From: an uncultured Acholeplasmatales bacterium
GTDB lineage: Bacteria > Bacillota_I > Bacilli_A > ML615J-28 > CAG-698
DNA: 12,358 nt
Assembly (NCBI GenBank): GCA_937877075.1
Contig: CALEGD010000069.1
Location: 1-12,358 of the forward strand
Direction of reading: 5' to 3'
Shown here: positions 1 to 5,184 of the stretch, in pieces
How positions within the stretch are numbered: the stretch's first letter is position 1
How the letters are laid out: each line of letters opens with the position of its first letter
Made by a program: the position numbers and the translations under genes
The notes under the pieces: generated by a model
Database searches by the model: none
What the model was told of the DNA's origin: nothing
Seen by the model: only the letters and a program-made list of their open reading frames with translations

Positions 1-32
1 GTGCTAACAAAACCTTGTTTGTCAACACTCTG

Positions 33-60
33 AAGAACAATTATATATTGTTCTTTTTTT
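33..60 (+). terminator. Possible plus-strand terminator hairpin at left edge
   Basis: A 9-bp perfect stem (33-41 with 47-55, loop TATAT) is followed on the plus strand by a run of T to position 60. This is the form of an intrinsic terminator for a plus-strand transcript entering from beyond position 1, but no such gene is visible. On the minus strand there is no following T run, so it would not terminate leftward transcription. It may instead be a chance AT-rich palindrome or an A-rich upstream element for a leftward promoter. Confidence 0.3.
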
Positions 61-73
61 ATCTGTTTTTTCC

Positions 74-147
74 AATAAAAAACCTCTTAAAGAAATTATA
101 ACACATAATAAATTAATTTATTTTAAAAGTGTTTTCTTTAAGAGGTT
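74..147 (-). terminator. Terminator closing the rplK-rplA-rplJ-rplL operon (bidirectional)
   Basis: Positions 133-147 and 81-95 form a perfect 15-bp stem around a 37-nt AT-rich loop. AACAC at 100-104 and GTGTT at 129-133 can partly extend the pairing inward. In the minus-strand transcript the stem begins 12 nt after the rplL stop and is followed by UUUUAUU. On the plus strand the same stem is followed by CTTTTTATTTTATT, so it could stop transcription in both directions. Confidence 0.75.
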
Positions 148-159
148 CTTTTTATTTTA

Positions 160-534
160 TTATTTCAACTCAACTGTAGCTCCGGCTTCTTCAAGTTTAG
201 CTTTAAGAGCATTAGCTTCCTCTTGAGATACGCCTTCTTTAAGAGCTTTAGGAGCGCCATCAACCAGGTCCTTTGCTTCTTTAAGCGGAAGTCCGGTGAT
301 TTCACGAACAACTTTAATAACGGCAATTTTGTTAGCGCCAAAGGAGGCAAGAATAACGTCAAATGTCGACGGTCCTTCTTCTTCTTTAGCTTCTTGAGCT
401 CCTGCACCTGAAGCAACAACTGCAGCTGCGGTTACTCCGAATTCCTCTTCAATGGCCTTTACCAGTTCATTAAGTTCCAAAACAGACATCTGTTTTAATG
501 ATTCTAAAAATTCTTGTACATTAAATTTTTCCAT
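160..534 (-). CDS. rplL: 50S ribosomal protein L7/L12
   Basis: The 124-residue product has the normal length and layout of L7/L12. An N-terminal dimerisation helix region (about residues 1-30, beginning MEKFNVQEFLESLKQMS) comes first. An Ala/Gly/Glu-rich hinge (about 38-55) follows, then the C-terminal factor-binding domain (about 56-124) with the conserved GLPLKEAKDLVDGAPKALKEG-type helix-loop region. L12 dimers sit on L10 in the ribosomal stalk and recruit translational GTPases. The start at 534 is chosen because AGGAGG lies 6 nt upstream and the protein then matches the family; the open frame continues upstream into rplJ but that extension is not L12-like. It lies 19 nt after rplJ and is the last gene before a terminator. 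Confidence 0.97.
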   Translation of the reverse strand: MEKFNVQEFLESLKQMSVLELNELVKAIEEEFGVTAAAVVASGAGAQEAKEEEGPSTFDVILASFGANKIAVIKVVREITGLPLKEAKDLVDGAPKALKEGVSQEEANALKAKLEEAGATVELK

Positions 535-553
535 AATATTTTCCTCCTGAATT

Positions 554-1042
554 TTAAGCTTCTTTTTCTGAAACAGCCTTAATTGCACAAGCAAGTTTGC
601 GCATCGGGGCTTGCAATACACTTAACAACATCGCAATCATACCATTCTTATCCGGTAAATTAGCGAGCACCTTCAAATCGTTTTGATTAAAAACTTTACC
701 TTCAACAACACCGGCTTTAACTTCCAGTTTTTTATTGCTTTTTGCAAAGTCAAAAATTATCTTCGATGCGGAAGTCGCATCGCTTGAGAAAGCGACAGCA
801 TTCGGGCCGACGAAAATTTCATCCAAATCGGAGTATCCGACTTCTTGGCTCGCACGACGCAGGATGTTATTTTTAATAACATGCATTTCGCAACCTTTTT
901 CATAAAGCTTGTTCCGAAGTTCAGTCACTTCCGCAACCGTTAAACCTAAATGGTCAACAAAGACTAAAGACTCTGTTTCTTGAAACTTCTTTGCGAGAGC
1001 TGTGACCTGTTCTGCCTTTCTTTCAATTGTCGCTTTTTTCAT
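554..1042 (-). CDS. rplJ: 50S ribosomal protein L10
   Basis: The 162-residue protein starts MKKATIERKAEQVTALAKKF and has the L10 globular domain, including the stretch around LRNKLYEKGCEMHVIKNNILRRA. A C-terminal helical tail (about residues 130-162) follows, which in the family carries the L12 dimers. L10 anchors the stalk to 23S rRNA together with L11. The ATG at 1042 has a GGAGGTG Shine-Dalgarno sequence just upstream (1046-1055). It follows rplA after a 149-nt leader that contains an L10-type RNA element and an intrinsic terminator, so its expression is probably set by attenuation as well as by the operon promoter. Confidence 0.96.
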   Translation of the reverse strand: MKKATIERKAEQVTALAKKFQETESLVFVDHLGLTVAEVTELRNKLYEKGCEMHVIKNNILRRASQEVGYSDLDEIFVGPNAVAFSSDATSASKIIFDFAKSNKKLEVKAGVVEGKVFNQNDLKVLANLPDKNGMIAMLLSVLQAPMRKLACAIKAVSEKEA

Positions 1043-1058
1043 TTTTTCACCTCCATTG

Positions 1059-1095
1059 AAAAAATAAAACCTCTTTCCCGTAACGAAAAAGAGGT
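1059..1095 (-). terminator. Attenuator terminator in the rplJ leader
   Basis: In the minus-strand RNA, 1095-1084 (ACCUCUUUUUCG) pairs with 1080-1069 (CGGGAAAGAGGU) as a 12-bp stem with two G-U pairs and a UUA loop. It is followed by UUUAUUUUUU. This strong intrinsic terminator ends only about 17 nt before the rplJ start, so it must be conditional. A competing pairing is visible: GAGGU (1118-1114), directly at the end of the L10 element, complements ACCUC (1095-1091), and AAAGAG (1112-1107) complements CUCUUU (1093-1088). Either would break the terminator stem. Confidence 0.8.
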
Positions 1096-1111
1096 ACAAA
1101 AAATTTCTCTT

Positions 1112-1165
1112 TAACCTCGGTAGGAAATTAAGCTGATTAGCACCTACTGTCTACGGCAATTGCAA
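1112..1165 (-). promoter_or_regulatory. L10 leader (L10-L12 binding RNA element)
   Basis: The leader RNA of rplJ contains GCCGUAGACAGUAGGUGC followed by GCUUAAUUUCCUACCGAGG (interrupted by a six-base loop, UAAUCA), which is the conserved signature of the L10 leader family of Firmicutes. GUAGG pairs with CCUAC, and the flanking CCGUAGAC and CCGAGG form the kink-turn-like part. In Bacillus subtilis L10 bound to L12 acts on this element to cause transcription attenuation of rplJ-rplL. The terminator immediately downstream here supports the same mechanism, which is inference for this organism. Confidence 0.85.
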
Positions 1166-1191
1166 ACTATTTTATTGTAATGGTTTATTAA

Positions 1192-1884
1192 TTAAGCTAT
1201 TGAATCCGGAGCTATTTTAATTCCGGGACCCATAGTTGTAGAAACGGCGATATTCTTAACATATATGCCTTTTACGGTTGATGGTTTTAAACGCATCAAA
1301 GTCTGATAGATGATTCGAATATTATCAGCAATCTTATCGGCATCAAAGCTGGCTTTTCCGACGATAGCAGGAATATTTCCTGTCTTATCAACCCGATATT
1401 CAACCTTACCGGCTTTAATTTCTTCAACTGCTTTTGCAACATCAAGTGTTACAGTTCCGGTCTTGGCATTTGGCATCAAGCCTTTAGGTCCGAGGATCTT
1501 TCCAAGTTTTCCGAGTTCCGGCATCATATCCGGTGTTGCAACGATAATATCAAAATCAAACCAACCGCCTTTAATTTTATCCAAATATTCGGTATCGCCT
1601 ACAAAATCGGCTCCGGCTTCTTCGGCTTCCTTTTGTTTTGAACCTTTTGTCAGAACTAATACCCGACGAACCTTACCGGTTCCATGAGGCAGGACGATTG
1701 CGCCCCTTAAATTCTGTTCAGCTTTACGCGGGTCAAGGTTCAAACGGAATACGACTTCAACCGTGCTATCAAACTTAGTAATAGCAGTTTGTTTAGCCAA
1801 TTCGACGGCTTCCGTTAACGGATAACGTTTATTACGGTCAATCAACTTTGCTGCATCAAGATAATTACGACTTCTTTTTGCCAT
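1192..1884 (-). CDS. rplA: 50S ribosomal protein L1
   Basis: The 230-residue protein has the usual bacterial L1 length and begins MAKRSRNYLDAAKLIDRNKR. The L1 signature is present around GKLGKILGPKGLMPNAKTGT (about residues 124-143). The L1 domain order is kept, with the second domain (about 67-158) inserted into the first. L1 binds the mobile L1 stalk of 23S rRNA near the E site and, in several bacteria and archaea, represses its own operon by binding a look-alike site in the mRNA. The ATG at 1884 has AAGGAGG upstream. It lies 98 nt after rplK, and that gap contains a hairpin resembling the L1 binding site. Confidence 0.97.
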   Translation of the reverse strand: MAKRSRNYLDAAKLIDRNKRYPLTEAVELAKQTAITKFDSTVEVVFRLNLDPRKAEQNLRGAIVLPHGTGKVRRVLVLTKGSKQKEAEEAGADFVGDTEYLDKIKGGWFDFDIIVATPDMMPELGKLGKILGPKGLMPNAKTGTVTLDVAKAVEEIKAGKVEYRVDKTGNIPAIVGKASFDADKIADNIRIIYQTLMRLKPSTVKGIYVKNIAVSTTMGPGIKIAPDSIA

Positions 1885-1902
1885 ATGATTTTCCTCCTTA
1901 AA

Positions 1903-1929
1903 TGTGGTCTAACGGAAATTCCTCCCACA
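1903..1929 (-). promoter_or_regulatory. Candidate L1-binding hairpin between rplK and rplA
   Basis: In the minus-strand RNA the outer stem is UGUGG (1929-1925) with CCACA (1907-1903). On the 5' side follows GA, then a short apical hairpin GGAAUUUCC, and on the 3' side the six bases GUUAGA. This stem, GA bulge, GG-CC stem and purine-ending 3' loop is the architecture known for L1 sites in 23S rRNA, which also reads GUGGGAGG, and in Methanococcus L1 mRNA. It ends about 18 nt before the rplA start codon, just upstream of the Shine-Dalgarno sequence, where a bound protein would hinder translation. The assignment to L1 is inference. Confidence 0.6.
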
Positions 1930-1982
1930 GTTTAAGTTGTATTAAACAACTTTTTTGTTAGTGAAAATTCGTTGATTAGTTT

Positions 1983-2411
1983 TTACTCTTCAACAACAAT
2001 TCCCATATTGCGAGCGGTACCTTCGATGATCTTCATGCCTGCTTCAACGGTGTAAGCATTCAAATCAGGAAGTTTGGTCTGAGCAATTTCCCGGACTTTG
2101 TCCTTAGAAATAGTGGCGACCTTAGTCTTGTTCGGAATTGAAGAACCGCTTTGGATTCCGGCAGCTTTCTTTAAAAGATCCGATGCCGGTGGAGTTTTTG
2201 TGATGAATGAAAATGAACGATCTTCGTAAACTGTAATAATTGCCGGAATAACATTTCCGACCATATCCTTAGTTCTTTCATTGAATTGCATGCAGAACTG
2301 TTGGATATTAATACCTGTCTGTCCGAGACTGGGACCTACCGGTGGAGCTGGAGTTGCTTTGCCGGCTTGTAGTTGCAGTTTTACGACTTTCGATACTTTT
2401 TTCGCAGCCAC
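1983..2411 (-). CDS. rplK: 50S ribosomal protein L11 (GTG start)
   Basis: The product is 142 residues when started at the GTG at 2411, matching the normal L11 length. The N-terminal domain has the KLQLQAGKATPAPPVGPSLGQ region (about residues 11-31), whose prolines are the thiostrepton/RelA-related face. The C-terminal RNA-binding domain is about residues 75-142. L11 binds the GTPase-associated centre of 23S rRNA at the stalk base. The GTG is preferred over the upstream ATG at 2468 because GGAGG lies 8 nt before it (2420-2424) and the upstream extension is not L11-like and would cover the putative L1 site. It is the first gene of the rplK-rplA-rplJ-rplL operon. Confidence 0.96.
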   Translation of the reverse strand: MAAKKVSKVVKLQLQAGKATPAPPVGPSLGQTGINIQQFCMQFNERTKDMVGNVIPAIITVYEDRSFSFITKTPPASDLLKKAAGIQSGSSIPNKTKVATISKDKVREIAQTKLPDLNAYTVEAGMKIIEGTARNMGIVVEE

Positions 2412-2437
2412 GTGACACACCTCCTTTTTGTCCGTGA

Positions 2438-2467
2438 TGTGGTAATAAAGAATTAAATTCTCCCACA
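2438..2467 (-). promoter_or_regulatory. Candidate L1-binding hairpin in the rplK leader
   Basis: In the minus-strand RNA the outer stem is UGUGG (2467-2463) with CCACA (2442-2438). The 5' side then has GA, followed by an apical hairpin GAAUUUAAUUC (GAAU pairing AUUC), and the 3' side has UUUAUUA. It repeats the layout of the hairpin before rplA, with the same UGUGGGA and CCACA ends. The 3' strand UUUAUUACCAC also resembles the L1 site of 23S rRNA. It lies about 12 nt before the rplK Shine-Dalgarno sequence, the position expected for L1 feedback repression of an L11-L1 operon. The apical stem is AU-rich and the assignment is inference. Confidence 0.55.
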
Positions 2468-2501
2468 AATAAAATAGTAATGCGAATTTGCACGCTTGTA
2501 T

Positions 2502-2530
2502 ATTATACTTTAGATATCAAGAAAAGTCAA
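2502..2530 (-). promoter_or_regulatory. Sigma-A type promoter of rplK-rplA-rplJ-rplL
   Basis: The minus strand reads TTGACT (2530-2525), a 17-bp spacer, then a perfect TATAAT (2507-2502). Transcription should begin near 2495, giving an rplK leader of about 85 nt that includes the L1-like hairpin. It is the only strong promoter between the nusG terminator and rplK. Confidence 0.9.
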
Positions 2531-2695
2531 TAAATTTTCATATTTTGTTTTCCGTTTTTTCATTTTACACTAGACTAGTTAAACTCAATAATGGCATCTA
2601 AAAAAAACATTTGCCTCTAGAAGAACATTATTATTCAGAAGCATCAATTAAAACCTAGTATCTTTTATTCCAACTAAAAAGATTATTTATACAAT

Positions 2696-3151
2696 TTATA
2701 ATTCTGTTTTTTCCTCCACTTTCGATAATTTAGCTAAACTAGTAACTCCCATTGCAAGACCGGAACAAATTAATATTAAAGAGATAATTAAATCAGTTTT
2801 ATAATCAATTTTCGTGTCAAAGGTTTCAAATTTAATCCGATATGGTTTTTTATATAAATAATCAATCTGAAACATAAATTCTACGTTTTTCCTATATTCA
2901 GCTATTTGACTGTCTATTTCTACGCCGTAATAATCAAAAATCCTTATCTTTACTTTTGAACTTTCAATTTGATATTTATTATTAGATACCACAGCCCCAT
3001 TTACTTCAACTCTACGCGTACCCTCTAAAGTAGTTCCTATAGAATATTCCATTCTACAAATTGGTTTAGTATTCAGGACCTGTATAAGGAAATATAGCCC
3101 CGCAACAATGCAAATAAAAGATAATAAAATTAATCTCTTATAAACCTTCAT
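2696..3151 (-). CDS. Unrecognised membrane protein with two helices
   Basis: I do not recognise this 151-residue protein. It has a hydrophobic N-terminal helix (about residues 7-26, preceded by MKVYKR), a polar region of about 95 residues, and a second hydrophobic helix (about 121-141), then a charged tail. A basic N-terminus suggests both ends are cytoplasmic and the middle is outside. The middle looks beta-rich and has short alternating patterns such as KVKIRIFDYYGVEID. A GGAG sequence precedes the ATG with rather long spacing. The gene and its flanks look more AT-rich than the neighbouring ribosomal genes. It sits between the nusG terminator and the rplK promoter, where relatives usually have nothing, so it looks like a later insertion. 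I see no clear promoter or terminator of its own. No function can be assigned. Confidence 0.7.
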   Translation of the reverse strand: MKVYKRLILLSFICIVAGLYFLIQVLNTKPICRMEYSIGTTLEGTRRVEVNGAVVSNNKYQIESSKVKIRIFDYYGVEIDSQIAEYRKNVEFMFQIDYLYKKPYRIKFETFDTKIDYKTDLIISLILICSGLAMGVTSLAKLSKVEEKTEL

Positions 3152-3425
3152 AAAATCTCATCTCCATCCATATCTTTTTTAAGAATTATTTAATTCAATA
3201 ATTTGACTTTCCAATAATTTTCTCTTTTTTCATTTACTCTGATAAGCAACCAGAATATGTATAAACTACTTCTAATATAAATTCACAGGTAAAAAGATCT
3301 CGCATATCCTCGATTAATTTATCTTTCCCGTCATTTATACTAAACATATTCTAAGACATTATAAATTATAATAATACCGATATTTGTCTTTTTCGTGAAA
3401 TGAAACAACAAAACCAGTTAATTGC
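3152..3425. other. AT-rich gap between nusG terminator and the orphan membrane gene
   Basis: This stretch is strongly AT-rich. Several TATAAT-like boxes lie on the minus strand near 3358-3370, but none has a convincing -35 box at 16-18 bp. I see no tRNA, no clear terminator and no repeat. The only coding candidate is a 37-codon minus-strand ORF at 3234-3347, listed separately. Confidence 0.6.
3234..3347 (-). CDS. Possible 37-residue peptide or gene remnant
   Basis: An ATG at 3347 opens a 37-codon frame that begins MFSINDGKDKLIEDMRDLF and ends with SGCLSE before TAA. The composition looks protein-like: an acidic first half with possible helix, then a hydrophobic FILEVVY stretch, and two Cys residues. 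There is no Shine-Dalgarno sequence and an in-frame TAG lies two codons upstream of the ATG. It may be a chance ORF or the remains of a longer gene. It lies 82 nt upstream of the orphan membrane gene on the same strand. Confidence 0.2.
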   Translation of the reverse strand: MFSINDGKDKLIEDMRDLFTCEFILEVVYTYSGCLSE

Positions 3426-3449
3426 AAAAAACTTCCTGAAAAGGAAGTT
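3426..3449 (-). terminator. Terminator of rpmG-secE-nusG
   Basis: AACTTCC and GGAAGTT form a 7-bp perfect stem with a 6-base loop (TTTTCA in the minus-strand RNA) starting 2 nt after the nusG stop. It runs directly into a U tract (positions 3431-3426). This separates nusG from rplK-rplA as transcription units. Confidence 0.85.
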
Positions 3450-3451
3450 CA

Positions 3452-3994
3452 TTATAACAAAGTTATCTCGTTGAAATTAAGTTCTGCCGGTGTTGCTCGG
3501 CCAAAAGCTGAAATCAAGACCCGAACAGTACCTTTTTGATTGTCGATGGAATCGATAATACCTTCTTGGTGGGCAAAAGCTCCGGCAACAATCCGGACAC
3601 GATCGCCGACATCCCCTGCAAATTCTTTTTCGGTGGAGATTCCACACATTTTAAGAATCGGAATAATTTCATCCTCAGATAGAGGGACCGGTTTCGCTCC
3701 GCCTCCAGAAGAACCTAAGAAGCCTGTCACCATCGGTGTGTTACGAATCATAAACCATGATTCATCAGTAACAATCATGTCAATGAAGACATAACCGGGG
3801 TAAGGCTTTACAGCAACTTCCTTCATTTCTCCGTTCTTTTTTCTTTCGTTCTGTTTTATTTCCGGAACTAAAACTTTAAAGATGAGATCTTCCATATCCA
3901 TTGATTCGATACGGCGGTCGATGTTTTTCTTCGCCGCGTTTTCACAACCCGAATATGTTTGAACTACATACCATGCTCTTTCGTTCATAGGCAT
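3452..3994 (-). CDS. nusG: Transcription termination/antitermination factor NusG
   Basis: The 180-residue protein has the NGN domain (about 7-112), with WYVVQTYSGCENAA at the start and PGYVFI at 66-71. The C-terminal KOW domain (about 126-180) contains GDRVRIVAGAFAHQEGIIDSI and ends with AELNFNEITLL. NusG binds RNA polymerase at the clamp and links it to termination, pausing or the ribosome. The start at 3994 is chosen because its ATG overlaps the secE stop as TAATG, with only a modest GGGAAG 11 nt upstream, which points to translational coupling. A second ATG at 3988 would give 178 residues and cannot be excluded. It is the last gene before a terminator. Confidence 0.95.
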   Translation of the reverse strand: MPMNERAWYVVQTYSGCENAAKKNIDRRIESMDMEDLIFKVLVPEIKQNERKKNGEMKEVAVKPYPGYVFIDMIVTDESWFMIRNTPMVTGFLGSSGGGAKPVPLSEDEIIPILKMCGISTEKEFAGDVGDRVRIVAGAFAHQEGIIDSIDNQKGTVRVLISAFGRATPAELNFNEITLL

Positions 3995-4434
3995 TAGAGT
4001 GGCATCTTCCCAGCAAACCAATCAAAGAATTTAAGGACAAAGCCAAGAAGATAATCGGATAGAAGAAAGAAAAGGGCCATAATCAGTACAAAGGCAAAGA
4101 CGGTAGCTGTGTTTTGAAACAAGGTTCCTCTTGATGCCCAACTGACACGTTTTAGTTCGGAAATGGAAGGTTTGTAGAAGGGCCAAACGGCAAGAAGTAA
4201 AGACATAACACCAAGGATAACCAGTATCCAAGCAAAAGCTTTCGGATAGTCTCCGATTAAAAATACATTATCATTGATTGTCAGTCCACTTGTACCGGAA
4301 GACGATTCTCCGATTAAAACCATTGCTCCGAGAACAATTGCAATGATGGACAGGAATAATAAAATTAAACCTTCATATTTATATTCTTTTGTAAAAATGG
4401 CAAGTGCACCTGATGTTTTCTTTTTTTCTGCCAT
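3994..4434 (-). CDS. secE: Preprotein translocase subunit SecE, three-helix form
   Basis: The C-terminal third is SecE: the conserved amphipathic segment YKPSISELKRVSWASRGTL (about residues 87-105), followed by a membrane helix (about 110-135). SecE clamps SecY in the protein-export channel. The protein is 146 residues, far longer than the roughly 60 residues usual in Bacilli. The extra N-terminal part has two further hydrophobic helices (about 22-42 and 64-86), as in the three-helix E. coli SecE. The ATG at 4434 has AGGAGG upstream, and that Shine-Dalgarno sequence overlaps the rpmG stop codon. Position between rpmG and nusG is the standard one and supports the identity. Confidence 0.93.
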   Translation of the reverse strand: MAEKKKTSGALAIFTKEYKYEGLILLFLSIIAIVLGAMVLIGESSSGTSGLTINDNVFLIGDYPKAFAWILVILGVMSLLLAVWPFYKPSISELKRVSWASRGTLFQNTATVFAFVLIMALFFLLSDYLLGFVLKFFDWFAGKMPL

Positions 4435-4444
4435 GATAATCCTC

Positions 4445-4594
4445 CTATTTAGTCTCTTTATGAACAGTATGTTTATTACAATGTTTACAATACTTCCGAA
4501 TAACCATCCGTTTGGGGTTGGCTATTTTATCACGATCATATGTATAGTTGCGCGAAAGACATTCGTCGCAAATTAAAATGACTTTTTCTCTCAT
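4445..4594 (-). CDS. rpmG: 50S ribosomal protein L33, zinc-ribbon form
   Basis: A 49-codon frame begins MREKVILICDECLSRNY and ends KHTVHKETK. Two CxxC pairs (CDEC at about residues 9-12 and CKHC at about 36-39) form the zinc ribbon of the zinc-binding L33 type. The length is normal for L33, a large-subunit protein near the E site. It sits directly before secE and nusG, its usual place. Its TAG stop is part of the secE Shine-Dalgarno sequence (TAGGAGG). Its own ribosome binding site is weak (GGTG only 3 nt before ATG), and the promoter in the sigma-factor gene leaves a leader of only about 20 nt. Confidence 0.95.
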   Translation of the reverse strand: MREKVILICDECLSRNYTYDRDKIANPKRMVIRKYCKHCNKHTVHKETK

Positions 4595-4619
4595 AAACAC
4601 CGTTAAAATTCACTAATCT

Positions 4620-4648
4620 ATTTTAGCAAAATTACCCTTTCTTGTCAA
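4620..4648 (-). promoter_or_regulatory. Promoter of rpmG-secE-nusG
   Basis: The minus strand has a perfect TTGACA (4648-4643), a 17-bp spacer and TAAAAT (4625-4620). The -35 box and much of the spacer lie inside the 3' end of the sigma-factor gene. The predicted start near 4613 leaves a very short leader before the rpmG ATG at 4594. Confidence 0.85.
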
Positions 4649-5174
4649 GTGAATTTTTTGCTCCTTTCATTTTCCTTTTAATTCGATCGGTGGCATCATA
4701 GACCTGTTTGATCCGACAATCTAGTTTATTACTGATTTCCTTTGAAGAATAGTTTTGACGTTGCAGTTCTAGAACCTCTTTTTCAAAAGAACTGAATTTA
4801 CAGAGGGAAATCAGATATTCTAAATCATATTCTTCTTCTCGCTTCTCCTCTTTTAGAAAATCAATATTTTCCACAAGATCAACATTATAAAAATGTTTGC
4901 TTTCTTTCCTAAGTAATTGAATAAAATGCCGCTGAAGAATAAGATCAAAGTATTTATTAAATGTTTTCCGAGAATTGGGTCGATAAGTTTGAATCGCTCG
5001 AAAAAGCATGAAGAGCCCTTCTTGGAAAAAGTCCTCTTGATTATATCTTTTAATTCGAAAAGCCGCGATTCTGGCTCTTATTAAAGGCATATATTTAGAA
5101 TACATAATATCCAATGCAATTTCATCATGTTCTGATATCAAATACAACAATTCATAATCGTTATACTGATACAT
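4632..5174 (-). CDS. sigH: Sigma-70 family factor, SigH-like
   Basis: The 180-residue protein has sigma region 2 (about residues 5-95), with NQEDFFQEGLFMLFRAIQTY matching the QEG core-binding motif of SigH. It also has region 4 (about 127-171), where FSSFEKEVLELQRQNYSSKEIS begins the helix-turn-helix and IKQVYDATDRIKRKMK completes it. It directs RNA polymerase to a special promoter set; in Bacillus SigH serves early stationary phase, competence and sporulation. Place between rlmB and rpmG is the same as in Bacillus. It is shorter than the usual SigH of about 215 residues, mostly in the linker between regions 2 and 4. The ATG follows GGGGT, 10 nt after rlmB. Its targets here are unknown. Confidence 0.85.
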   Translation of the reverse strand: MYQYNDYELLYLISEHDEIALDIMYSKYMPLIRARIAAFRIKRYNQEDFFQEGLFMLFRAIQTYRPNSRKTFNKYFDLILQRHFIQLLRKESKHFYNVDLVENIDFLKEEKREEEYDLEYLISLCKFSSFEKEVLELQRQNYSSKEISNKLDCRIKQVYDATDRIKRKMKGAKNSLDKKG

Positions 5175-5184
5175 ATTTACCCCT

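Noticed and set aside
535..621. Longer rplL starting at 621
   Set aside because: The extension lies in the rplJ reading region and is not L7/L12-like; ATG 534 has AGGAGG upstream.
1166..1200. Separate promoter for rplJ upstream of the L10 leader
   Set aside because: TACAAT and TAAAAT boxes exist but have no -35 match at 16-18 bp; read-through from rplA is the simpler view.
1310..1687. Plus-strand 125-codon ORF antisense to rplA
   Set aside because: It is the shadow of a well-conserved ribosomal gene and has no independent support. The same applies to the antisense frames over cysS, nusG, secE and the kinase.
1934..1956. Plus-strand terminator-like hairpin (AAGTTGT/ACAACTT followed by T run) between rplK and rplA
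   Set aside because: No plus-strand gene is present. In the minus-strand RNA it has no following U run, so it does not split rplK from rplA; it may just be a leader stem.
2411..2468. Longer rplK starting at ATG 2468
   Set aside because: The extra 19 residues are not L11-like, no ribosome site precedes that ATG, and the GTG at 2411 has GGAGG at ideal spacing and gives the family length.
2567..2579. ACTAG-A-CTAGT palindrome upstream of the rplK promoter
   Set aside because: It is short, about 40 bp upstream of the -35 box, and not repeated elsewhere; chance is likely.
2655..2685. Terminator after the orphan membrane gene
   Set aside because: ATCTTTTTAG and TAAAAGAT can pair imperfectly, but no U run follows, so it is not a convincing intrinsic terminator.
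3358..3393. Promoter for the orphan membrane gene
   Set aside because: TATAAT-like boxes are common in this AT-rich stretch, and none has a plausible -35 box at proper spacing.
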